NCBI RefSeq assembly: GCF_013372105.1
Contig: NZ_CP053825.1
Location: 1,240,001 to 1,304,000 of the forward strand
Direction of reading: 5' to 3'
DNA length: 64,000 nt
DNA from: Campylobacter armoricus
GTDB lineage: Bacteria > Campylobacterota > Campylobacteria > Campylobacterales > Campylobacteraceae
Below, piece by piece: positions 57,498 to 64,000 of this stretch (positions are counted from its first letter, which is position 1; every line of letters starts with the position of its first letter). A program made the translations under genes and the position numbers. The notes under the pieces were generated by a model, which saw nothing but the letters and a program-made list of their open reading frames with translations, ran no database searches and had not been told where the DNA came from.

Positions 57498-57722
57498 ATG
57501 AATAAAAATGAAATGATTCAAGCTTTAGAAGACATTTTAATGCTAAATCCAGGAGAGTTAAAAGAAGATAGTATATTAAAAGACTATGAAGATTGGGATA
57601 GTCTTGCATTTTTAAATCTGATGGCTCTTTTTGATTCAAAATTCAATATGAATATTACTTCGGAAGAAATTTCTAACTTAAAAACAGTAAATGATATTTT
57701 GAAACTAGCTAAGATAATATAA
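57498..57722 (+). CDS. Acyl carrier protein (accessory)
   Basis: A 74-residue acidic protein with the ACP four-helix pattern. The phosphopantetheine site is S35 in DWDSLAFLNL, preceded by LKDYEDW. It is shorter and more diverged than the housekeeping AcpP and carries DSLAF instead of DSLDTVE, so it serves a dedicated pathway. It needs a phosphopantetheinyl transferase encoded elsewhere. It is the first gene of a tight cluster and is followed after 29 bases by a KASIII-like gene. C. jejuni has comparable accessory ACPs in its flagellar glycosylation locus (from memory, Cj1299 and Cj1304). Confidence 0.88.
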   Translation: MNKNEMIQALEDILMLNPGELKEDSILKDYEDWDSLAFLNLMALFDSKFNMNITSEEISNLKTVNDILKLAKII

Positions 57723-57751
57723 TCTTAACTCAAAATAAATAAGGACCGATA

Positions 57752-58726
57752 ATGCAAAATTTCTCCAAAGGTAAAATAAGACATATTTGTTCTGTATTGC
57801 CAAGTAAAAAAGTTTCAAATTTTGATAACCCATTTTTTAGCGAAAAAGATAAACAAAAAATCATCAAACAAATTGGGGTTGAAACAAGATATATTTTAGA
57901 TAAAGATAAAAACGAAAAAATAAGTGAGTTATTTATTAAAGCAGCAGAAGCTACTTTAGAAGCACTTAGATGGGAAAAAAATACCATTGATGCAATAATA
58001 GTTCTAACACAAAGTAATGAATTTCGTTATCCAGCTATGGCTTGCTATATTCAAGGAAAAATAGGTTTAAGAAAAGAAAATTTGATTGCTTTTGATGTAA
58101 ATTTAGGTTGTAGTGGCTATGTGTATGCACTTAATATTGCTTATAATTATATATCTAATGGATTAAAGCGTGTTTTGCTTTTAGTTGGTGATGCTTCAAG
58201 TGAAACCATTTTACCTGATAATAGGGAAACTGCTTTTTTATTTGGAGATGGTGTTAGTTGCACAGCGGTTGAAGCAGAAAATAGTAAAAGCTATTTCTGT
58301 TTTAAAACTTTAGGTGAAGGATATGATCTCATTATAGCTCCATATAAAGATGGATATATGCAAATGAAAGGGATTGAAGTATTTGATTATACTATTAGAA
58401 ATATACCATTAGCATTTGAAAATATATTAAAATTAGCAAATTTAACAAAAGAACAAATTTCACAATTTTATTTCCACCAAGCCAATTCTTTTGTTTTAAA
58501 CTATCTTGGAAATAAACTAGGTATAAGTGAAAAATTGCCAAATAATATGCTTAATTTCGGAAATGAAAATTCAAATTCTATTCCCTTATTAATTTGTGAT
58601 TTAAAAAATCAAAATTATAAAAATGTTATGTTAATGGGTTATGGAGTTGGTTTTTCAGTAGCAACTTGCATTTTAGAAGAATTAGATTGCACTTGCAACA
58701 TAATCTATAATAAATTGGATAAATGA
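57752..58726 (+). CDS. 3-oxoacyl-ACP synthase III-like protein
   Basis: A 324-residue thiolase-fold enzyme with the full KASIII triad: C120 in NLGCSGYVYAL, H242 in YFHQANSF and N271 in NFGNENS. The IGVETRYI segment is also family-typical. Such enzymes condense an acyl-CoA with malonyl-ACP, or transfer acyl groups between CoA and ACP. GDGVSC and YLGNKLGI fit FabH, but the sequence is diverged from housekeeping FabH. AAGGA lies 7 bases before the ATG. ATGA overlaps the Rieske gene. The nearby ACP is its likely partner (inference). Confidence 0.9.
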   Translation: MQNFSKGKIRHICSVLPSKKVSNFDNPFFSEKDKQKIIKQIGVETRYILDKDKNEKISELFIKAAEATLEALRWEKNTIDAIIVLTQSNEFRYPAMACYIQGKIGLRKENLIAFDVNLGCSGYVYALNIAYNYISNGLKRVLLLVGDASSETILPDNRETAFLFGDGVSCTAVEAENSKSYFCFKTLGEGYDLIIAPYKDGYMQMKGIEVFDYTIRNIPLAFENILKLANLTKEQISQFYFHQANSFVLNYLGNKLGISEKLPNNMLNFGNENSNSIPLLICDLKNQNYKNVMLMGYGVGFSVATCILEELDCTCNIIYNKLDK

Positions 58727-59781
58727 TGCATTGTTGGGACTATAATACTGACATTACACAAAAGAAAGAATTTGAAAATATTTACAAGACATTTTGGCAT
58801 TTTGGAATTCATAAAAGCGAAATTCAAAACAATAAAGATTATGTTGTCTTAAAAATATATGATTTTGAAATTGTTTTTTATAATGATAATGGTGATATTA
58901 TTGCTTTTTATAATATGTGTCCGCATCGAGGAGCTAAACTTATGTTTTCTGATGAAAGCAATAGCATTTATTATGGAAATTCTGAAATAAAATGTCAATA
59001 TCATCATTGGATCTATAAAAATTCAAAACTTTCAATTCCATCAAAAGTAGAATTTAAAGATGCTGAAAAATTAGATCTTTTTAAAATTAATATTGGTTTT
59101 TGCGGAGATTTTATATTTTTTTCCCATAACCCATCAACAACACTTAATGAGCAACTTGGTGATTATTATGATGAGCTTAAAAACATAAGCCAAAGCATTC
59201 AATGCTTTATTGGCCTTAATAGTCCTATAGATTACAACTGTAATTGGAAAATAGGTATTGAAAATAGTCTGGAAGCTTATCATATTAACTATGTACATCC
59301 TTGCTCCTTAGGCATACTCTCTATTAAAGATACACCAAGTTATAGCAAAACAAATTCTAAAACAAATGCTAATATTTATAATAGTAAAATTTATACTAAA
59401 CTTGAAAAAGTACGAAATATTTTTAATAAAAACAATTACATTGATAATAAATATTTTTCATATCATCTCTTTCCATTTGTAATAATAAGTTCAACATTTG
59501 GATATGCCTATTCGATTCAAAATTATTTTCCAAACACTCCAAATAAAACTCATTTTATTTCAAGAAATTATATTAGCAAGTCAAAATTAAATGTGGAAGC
59601 TTTTAGCAAAGAAGTTATTAATATGAATAAAACTATATTCAAAGAAGATGCACAAGTTTGCAATTTAATACATGGTAGTAAGTTTTTAAATGGTGAGTTT
59701 AAATACCACTATGCTAAAGAATTAGAAAAAAGAATCATTTATTTCCATAATCAATATAATAAATATATGGAAACAGAATGA
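58723..59781 (+). CDS. Rieske non-heme iron oxygenase
   Basis: A 352-residue protein with an N-terminal Rieske 2Fe-2S domain (about 30-135). The ligands are C66 and H68 in MCPHRGAKL and C91 and H94 in CQYHHWIY. The C-terminal catalytic domain has the mononuclear iron site NSLEAYHINYVH (N181, E184, H187, H192), and KEDAQVCNLIHG near 307-318 supplies the likely Asp ligand. These enzymes hydroxylate, demethylate or desaturate substrates using O2 and electrons from a reductase. No reductase, ferredoxin or beta subunit is in the cluster. The neighbours suggest an acyl-ACP or acylated sugar substrate (inference). Start may be 58723 or 58726. Confidence 0.9.
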   Translation: MMHCWDYNTDITQKKEFENIYKTFWHFGIHKSEIQNNKDYVVLKIYDFEIVFYNDNGDIIAFYNMCPHRGAKLMFSDESNSIYYGNSEIKCQYHHWIYKNSKLSIPSKVEFKDAEKLDLFKINIGFCGDFIFFSHNPSTTLNEQLGDYYDELKNISQSIQCFIGLNSPIDYNCNWKIGIENSLEAYHINYVHPCSLGILSIKDTPSYSKTNSKTNANIYNSKIYTKLEKVRNIFNKNNYIDNKYFSYHLFPFVIISSTFGYAYSIQNYFPNTPNKTHFISRNYISKSKLNVEAFSKEVINMNKTIFKEDAQVCNLIHGSKFLNGEFKYHYAKELEKRIIYFHNQYNKYMETE

Positions 59782-60524
59782 ATACATTTAATCTAACAAA
59801 TAAAGTTTGTTTAATCATAGGAGCAAGCAGTGGGCTTGGTAGAGCAACTTGTAAATTTCTTGACTCTCTTGGAGCAAAAGTAATAGCTGTCTCAAGAAGA
59901 GAAAGCGAACTTAAAAAACTACAAAATGAGTGTTCTAATCTTTCTTACAAAATTCACGACTTTAGTTCCACATATAAAATTAAAGAATTAGTAGATGAAA
60001 TTGTACAAGAAAATGGAAAAATCAATGCTATGGCTTATTTTAGCGGTGTAGCTTGCGTAAATCCTTTGCGAATGATTCATATTGATAAAGCTAAAGAAAT
60101 TTTTGATATAAATTTTTTCGGTTGTCTTGAATTATTAAAATGCCTTTATGATAAAAGAAAATCTGAAAAACTTAGCGTTGTTTTAATTAGTGCAGCATCA
60201 CTAAAAATAAGTATCTCCTCAATGAGTATTTATGATGCTTCTAAAGGGGCTTTAACTTCTTTAACTATAAGTCTAGTAAAAGATTTTGCAAAATTTGGTT
60301 TTAGAATTAATAGTATTTTACCTGGACACATTGACACCGAAATGACAGAAAAAATATCTAGCATACGCTCAAAAGAATATGAAAATGAACTTAATAATTT
60401 TTATCCTTTAGGTATAGGAAAAGAAAATGATATAGCACATTTATGTGCTTTTCTTTTAAGCCCACTAAGTTCTTGGATAACAGGTCAAAGTATAGTAGCA
60501 GATGGTGGGAGAAGCGTCTATTGA
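59778..60524 (+). CDS. Short-chain dehydrogenase/reductase (FabG-like)
   Basis: A 248-residue classical SDR. The cofactor loop is IGASSGLGRATC near 14-25. Ser lies in ISAASLKIS (about 139-143), and the catalytic pair is Y152 and K156 in YDASKGAL. SRRESEL after beta-2 suggests NADP(H). It ends with SSWITGQSIVADGGRSVY. With KASIII and ACP before it, reduction of a 3-oxoacyl-ACP is the simplest role, but a sugar or hydroxyl substrate is possible. ATGA overlaps the Rieske gene, and the 3' end overlaps the convergent AAC(3)-like gene by 7 bases. Confidence 0.88.
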   Translation: MNTFNLTNKVCLIIGASSGLGRATCKFLDSLGAKVIAVSRRESELKKLQNECSNLSYKIHDFSSTYKIKELVDEIVQENGKINAMAYFSGVACVNPLRMIHIDKAKEIFDINFFGCLELLKCLYDKRKSEKLSVVLISAASLKISISSMSIYDASKGALTSLTISLVKDFAKFGFRINSILPGHIDTEMTEKISSIRSKEYENELNNFYPLGIGKENDIAHLCAFLLSPLSSWITGQSIVADGGRSVY

Positions 60525-61297
60525 TCGATTCTAAAAATCGATTCATTCTTCTTAAATTCAACTATCAAATCATCATAAAATTTTCTAGCTTCAATTAAAG
60601 CTAAACTAGTATTGCCAAATTTTATTTCATTATAATAGTCTTTTAACTTCAAAAATTGCGTAATTTTTTCATCACTAGTTACTACACCCTGATGTCTTAC
60701 GAAAAAATTAATCTGTTTTTCATATTGGTTGTTATTTTCATCTATTATTAAACCTTTAAAAATTTTATTATATCTATAACTAATCTTACAACTTTCTTCT
60801 GGATAATGTACAAAAGTATAGCATTCTTTATTGCCAAAATTTAAAATTTTGCCATTATTGTAAGTTAAAATTTCATATGTACAATCATTACCAAAACATG
60901 AATCACAATCTTTATTTAAAAATAGTTCTTCGCGTGCTCCCTTAATTGCAAAAGAAAATATAGGATCATTTGTTCTTTTTACTCCTTCTTGCTTTCTAAA
61001 AAATTCATTCAAAGCCCCTACTGCTGTTTTAGACTTTACCTTATCATAAACTTCATTATTACAAAAGCTATAAGTAAATGTTGGCATTAATAAAGTGCCA
61101 TCTTTTCCAATAACCTCAAATAAACTTTCAATTAAAGCACTCAAAAATTCATTAATATTTAATAAAGGTATTCCGAAGTTAAAAATTTCACTATGGGCGC
61201 ATACAATATCACCATTTTTTATTCCTAAATCATATAAAGCTTTAATTAAATCATCTTGTGTATATATTTTATTATTATGTTTTAGTATATTTTTCAT
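60518..61297 (-). CDS. AAC(3)-family N-acyltransferase
   Basis: A 259-residue protein with the aminoglycoside 3-N-acetyltransferase fold. DLGIKNGDIVCAHSEIFNFG matches the N-terminal CoA-binding block, DGTLLMPTFTYSF follows, and FVHYPEE is the counterpart of the family His-Glu active-site motif. FSFAIKGARE and NFGNKECYTF are also typical. In glycan loci such enzymes acylate amino sugars, so antibiotic resistance is unlikely. It is convergent with the ACP/KASIII/Rieske/SDR genes and is the plausible transfer enzyme of that pathway. A TGATATAAT-like -10 (TATAAT at 61313-61318 minus) lies just before the gene. C. jejuni has similar proteins near its accessory ACP (Cj1296/Cj1297, from memory). Confidence 0.87.
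   Translation of the reverse strand: MKNILKHNNKIYTQDDLIKALYDLGIKNGDIVCAHSEIFNFGIPLLNINEFLSALIESLFEVIGKDGTLLMPTFTYSFCNNEVYDKVKSKTAVGALNEFFRKQEGVKRTNDPIFSFAIKGAREELFLNKDCDSCFGNDCTYEILTYNNGKILNFGNKECYTFVHYPEESCKISYRYNKIFKGLIIDENNNQYEKQINFFVRHQGVVTSDEKITQFLKLKDYYNEIKFGNTSLALIEARKFYDDLIVEFKKNESIFRIDQ
60524..60542. terminator. Hairpin between the convergent SDR and AAC(3)-like genes
   Basis: A 7-bp stem (ATCGATT/AATCGAT) with a 5-base loop sits at the overlapping 3' ends, followed by TCATTCTTCTT on the plus strand. It may stop both transcripts. The U-tract is interrupted. Confidence 0.4.
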
Positions 61298-61331
61298 TCA
61301 ATTTTCCAAAATATTATATTGTATTGTTTTC

Positions 61332-61690
61332 TGGTGGAGACGAGGGGAATTGAACCCCTGTCCAAAAATAAAACAACCACGGCATCTACATGCTTAGCAA
61401 AGGTGAAAACTTCATCTAGCCAAACTCACCTTCCAAAATTTCAAGCTAGACTAAGACTTTAACTTCAATTAAAATTTGTCAAATTTCAATCTACACTATC
61501 AAAAATGACCAAATTCTAAGCTAGATAGTATCACTTAAAATTCAGGCTCAACTGAACTTACGCAGCTTTAGCGTAAGCAGGAGCAAATTTAACGTTGTTT
61601 GCGTTTAATTTTAATTTGAGCTTTATACGCTTTGCTCAAAGCGACATGCCACCAAGGCCACTCTACTCCTGTCGAAGCCAAGTCGTCCCC
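61332..61690 (-). ncRNA. ssrA: Transfer-messenger RNA (tmRNA)
   Basis: A 359-base tmRNA on the minus strand. The 5' end GGGGACG (61690-61684) pairs with CGTCTCC near the 3' end, which finishes in CCA at 61332. The T-arm GGTTCAATTCC is present. The tag reading frame at 61602-61558 encodes ANNVKFAPAYAKAA followed by TAA, the Campylobacter-type tag. tmRNA rescues stalled ribosomes with SmpB. It lies between the AAC(3)-like gene and a conserved small gene. Confidence 0.96.
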
Positions 61691-61691
61691 A

Positions 61692-62102
61692 TTATTTAGA
61701 AATTTTATCAGGAACATTTGCAATTTGAGGATTAAACACGCTTAAAAAAGAAGCATTTTTTTCATAATCACTACAATACTTATCAAGCTGTTCGCCCACT
61801 AAAAACATCCAATCCACAAATTCATCACTAGCAGGACCATCAAATTTAGCTGCTTCTTGCATAATTTCTTCACAAAAAGTACAAAAATTTGTAATTTCAT
61901 CTAAATTTAGTCTTTTAGCTGCCCAAACTACATTATGGATATTTTGCTCTAAGTCTTTTAAGGCTTCTTTGTATTTTAAGCTATCGCTGCTTAGCTTTAC
62001 TATCAAAGGCTCTAAAATATCGCAAAGACTTCTAAAAAAGTATAAAAAACGCTCAATTTCTTCAAGCTCGTAATCTAACTCTAATTGCTCTAAAATTCCC
62101 AT
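61692..62102 (-). CDS. Conserved small helical protein (Hpt-like?)
   Basis: A 136-residue acidic, helix-rich protein. The segment QNIHNVVWAAKRLNLDEI followed by CEEIMQEAA resembles a histidine-phosphotransfer helix pair around a His (about H55), but the usual Lys-Gly after the His is absent. The likeness is by eye only. It ends one base before ssrA on the same strand and is divergent from ruvB; C. jejuni has a similar-size gene beside ruvB (Cj1361c, from memory). Function unknown. Confidence 0.75.
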   Translation of the reverse strand: MGILEQLELDYELEEIERFLYFFRSLCDILEPLIVKLSSDSLKYKEALKDLEQNIHNVVWAAKRLNLDEITNFCTFCEEIMQEAAKFDGPASDEFVDWMFLVGEQLDKYCSDYEKNASFLSVFNPQIANVPDKISK

Positions 62103-62151
62103 AAAAACTTCTATAATCTAAGTTTAAATGTTTATTTTAGCAAATTTTAGA

Positions 62152-62157
62152 TAAAAT
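62152..62157 (+). promoter_or_regulatory. Candidate -10 (TAAAAT) of ruvB
   Basis: TAAAAT preceded by TAGA lies 33 bases before the ruvB ATG in the divergent gap. No LexA box is seen, in line with Campylobacter lacking a classical SOS regulon. Confidence 0.4.
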
Positions 62158-62189
62158 TAAAATTTCTTACAAAATAAAATGGAAAAAAT

Positions 62190-63200
62190 ATGGATAGAAT
62201 CGTAGAGATTGAAAAATTCTCCCCTGATGAAACTTATGAAACAAGCCTTAGACCTTCAAATTTTGACGGCTATATAGGACAAGAAAATATTAAAAAAAAT
62301 TTAGAAATTTTTATCAAAGCTGCTAAAAAAAGAAATGAATGCCTAGATCATATACTTTTTAGTGGTCCTGCAGGACTTGGCAAAACAACTCTAGCAAACA
62401 TTATTTCTTATGAAATGAATGCAAATATCAAAACTACAGCAGCCCCTATGATAGAAAAAAGCGGGGATTTAGCTGCGATTTTAACTAATCTTAACGAAGG
62501 AGATATTTTATTTATCGATGAAATTCATCGTTTAAGCCCTGCCATAGAAGAAGTGCTTTATCCTGCTATGGAGGATTTTCGTCTTGATATTATCATAGGT
62601 AGTGGTCCTGCTGCACAAACGATAAAAATCGATTTGCCTAAATTTACACTCATTGGTGCTACTACAAGAGCAGGTATGCTAAGCAATCCTTTACGCGATC
62701 GCTTTGGTATGCAATTTCGCTTAGAATTTTATAAAAATGAAGAACTTGCTATCATTTTAGAAAAAGCGGCTTTAAAGCTTAATAAAACTTGTGAAAAAAA
62801 AGCTTCTTTAGAGATAGCCAAACGCAGTCGCTCTACCCCAAGAATTGCCCTAAGACTTCTAAAAAGAGTAAGAGATTTTGCTGATGTAAATGATGAAGAA
62901 ATTATCAGCGAAAAAAGAGCTAAAGAGGCACTTGATTGTTTAGGAGTAAATGAACTTGGTTTTGATGCGATGGATTTAAGATATTTAGAGCTTTTAACCG
63001 AAGCTAAAAGAAAACCTATAGGGCTTTCTAGTATAGCAGCAGCATTAAGCGAAGATGAAAATACCATAGAAGATGTTATAGAGCCGTATTTGCTAGCAAA
63101 TGGCTATATAGAAAGGACAGCAAAAGGACGCATCGCAAGTTTAAAAAGCTTTGATGTTTTAAAATTAAAATACAACAAGGGTTTATTTGATGAAAAATAG
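62190..63200 (+). CDS. ruvB: Holliday junction branch-migration ATPase RuvB
   Basis: A 336-residue AAA+ motor. [16 protein letters not shown] starts the family, Walker A is GPAGLGKTT near 57-65, Walker B is [11 protein letters not shown] and the sensor [10 protein letters not shown] follows. The C-terminal winged helix (about 255-336) includes RTAKGRIAS. It drives branch migration with RuvA. The stop overlaps the next gene's start by 11 bases. Confidence 0.96.
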   Translation: MDRIVEIEKFSPDETYETSLRPSNFDGYIGQENIKKNLEIFIKAAKKRNECLDHILFSGPAGLGKTTLANIISYEMNANIKTTAAPMIEKSGDLAAILTNLNEGDILFIDEIHRLSPAIEEVLYPAMEDFRLDIIIGSGPAAQTIKIDLPKFTLIGATTRAGMLSNPLRDRFGMQFRLEFYKNEELAIILEKAALKLNKTCEKKASLEIAKRSRSTPRIALRLLKRVRDFADVNDEEIISEKRAKEALDCLGVNELGFDAMDLRYLELLTEAKRKPIGLSSIAAALSEDENTIEDVIEPYLLANGYIERTAKGRIASLKSFDVLKLKYNKGLFDEK

Positions 63201-64000
63201 TAATTTTTTCTTAATTAGTTTTATATTGATTATTTTATTTTGGGTGCTTTTTTTATTTAAACCTTTTTTGATGAATATTGCCATAGCAAGTTTGATGGCT
63301 GTTTCAACTTCAAACATCAACATAAAATTTCTTAAAATTTTCAAAGGTAAAAAAGTCGTTGCCGCAGCAGCTACAACTATATTTATGCTAGCATTGTTTT
63401 TTATACCTTTTGTATATGCCATTATAGAGTTAGCTAAAGCTGCAAAAGGTTTTGATATAAGCTATTTTAACAATACTTTAGAGTATTTTAAAAACTACTC
63501 TTTACATTTGCCTGAATCTTTAAGTTTTATTGAACCAAAGATAAAAGAAACTTTAGCAAGTATTGATTTAAATTCTATTTCTAAAAATGTCTTAACCTAT
63601 CTTTCAAGCATAACCAAATTTGGGACTAAATTTCTAACTGATATAGTGTTAATTTGTGTGTTTTATTTTTTCGCCAATCTTTATGGAACACAGCTTATAG
63701 GATATATCAAAACTATAGTTCCTATGAAAAAAGAAGAAACACAAGGTATTTTAAGCGAAGTAAGCAATGTAATGTCGGTAGTATTTTACTCTATGATGAT
63801 AAATGCTATTTTGCAAGGTGTGCTTTTTGCTATCATTACTAAAATTTATGGATATGATGCTATTTTAATGGGGATATTGTTTTGCTTTAGCTCTTTGATA
63901 CCTGTAGTAGGTGGGGCTTTGATTTATGTGCCCGTTTCTTTATATGAATTTGCTAACAACAACCTAAGCGGTGCTTTAGTGATTTTCATCTATAGTGTGG
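63190..64000 (+). CDS. AI-2E/PerM-family membrane permease (partial)
   Basis: The ATG at 63190 lies inside the ruvB 3' end, and 270 codons are visible before the right edge of the window. Several membrane helices are clear: [18 protein letters not shown], a second pair near 55-80, and [19 protein letters not shown], which carries the P-x-G-G motif of the AI-2E/PerM family. The soluble stretch of about 85-140 is typical of the family. Substrate uncertain; some members export autoinducer-2 or ions. The same neighbour follows ruvB in C. jejuni (Cj1363, from memory). Confidence 0.88.
   Translation, partial: MKNSNFFLISFILIILFWVLFLFKPFLMNIAIASLMAVSTSNINIKFLKIFKGKKVVAAAATTIFMLALFFIPFVYAIIELAKAAKGFDISYFNNTLEYFKNYSLHLPESLSFIEPKIKETLASIDLNSISKNVLTYLSSITKFGTKFLTDIVLICVFYFFANLYGTQLIGYIKTIVPMKKEETQGILSEVSNVMSVVFYSMMINAILQGVLFAIITKIYGYDAILMGILFCFSSLIPVVGGALIYVPVSLYEFANNNLSGALVIFIYSV

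Noticed and set aside
58723-59781. Aromatic-ring dioxygenase for pollutant degradation
   Set aside because: No beta subunit, reductase, ferredoxin or aromatic-catabolic gene is near; neighbours are acyl-ACP enzymes.
60518-61297. Aminoglycoside resistance gene
   Set aside because: The fold is AAC(3)-like, but the context is a biosynthetic cluster without any mobile-element or other resistance marker.

Overview
The window is AT-rich DNA (about 70% A+T by eye) with short intergenic gaps, many ATGA/TAATG gene overlaps, GTG/TTG starts and G-homopolymer contingency tracts. Gene content points to Campylobacter, most likely the C. lari group: CiaB, a complete pgl N-glycosylation locus, a 712-residue PglB very like the C. 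lari enzyme I remember, a heptosyltransferase-flanked LOS locus, and a tmRNA tag ANNVKFAPAYAKAA. I cannot name the species or strain.

Layout. (1) 1-4.7 kb: housekeeping genes (mgtE, tpx, dnaB, cysM, hupB). (2) 4.8-7.4 kb: a decayed MBOAT/SGNH O-acetyltransferase pair. (3) 7.4-33.9 kb: the LOS locus between waaF and waaC-htrB-lgtF. Inside it lies a minus-strand block (9.2-22.8 kb) that looks like a legionaminic-acid flagellin-glycosylation locus: legB, two methyltransferase paralogues, a FemAB/GNAT-like protein, ptmG, ptmH, legI, legG, ptmE, ptmF, legF, ptmA and a Maf protein, followed by a GT42 sialyltransferase-like gene. From 22.9 to 30.5 kb six glycosyltransferases sit on alternating strands. 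(4) 34.0-47.0 kb: an exonuclease-like gene and the pgl locus (gne, pglK, H, J, B, A, C, D, E, F; no pglI or pglG). (5) 47.1-57.4 kb: cheY, prmA, ftsH, psd, pssA, a PepSY-like protein, tRNA-Ser(GCU), a Y-family polymerase with a small partner, ciaB, a thioesterase and prsA. (6) 57.4-61.3 kb: an accessory cluster of acyl carrier protein, KASIII, Rieske oxygenase and SDR, with a convergent AAC(3)-type N-acyltransferase, beside ssrA. (7) 61.7-64.0 kb: a conserved small protein, ruvB and a partial AI-2E-family permease gene.

How they work together. Most of the window makes and displays surface glycans: LOS core and outer core, a nonulosonic acid route with its CMP-activating enzyme, and the N-glycan. 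Ten G/C homopolymers of 9-12 bases lie in or just before surface-glycan genes and the ACP gene, so the population probably displays many surface combinations. Eight tracts are intragenic and in frame as read; two sit between a promoter and the start codon (sialyltransferase and ACP). The ACP/KASIII/Rieske/SDR/AAC(3) cluster is the best candidate for an undescribed system: it looks able to build, modify and transfer a short hydroxyacyl group, perhaps onto an amino sugar.

No stretch over 300 bases lacks a gene once ssrA is counted. I saw no CRISPR array, insertion sequence, rRNA operon or riboswitch.
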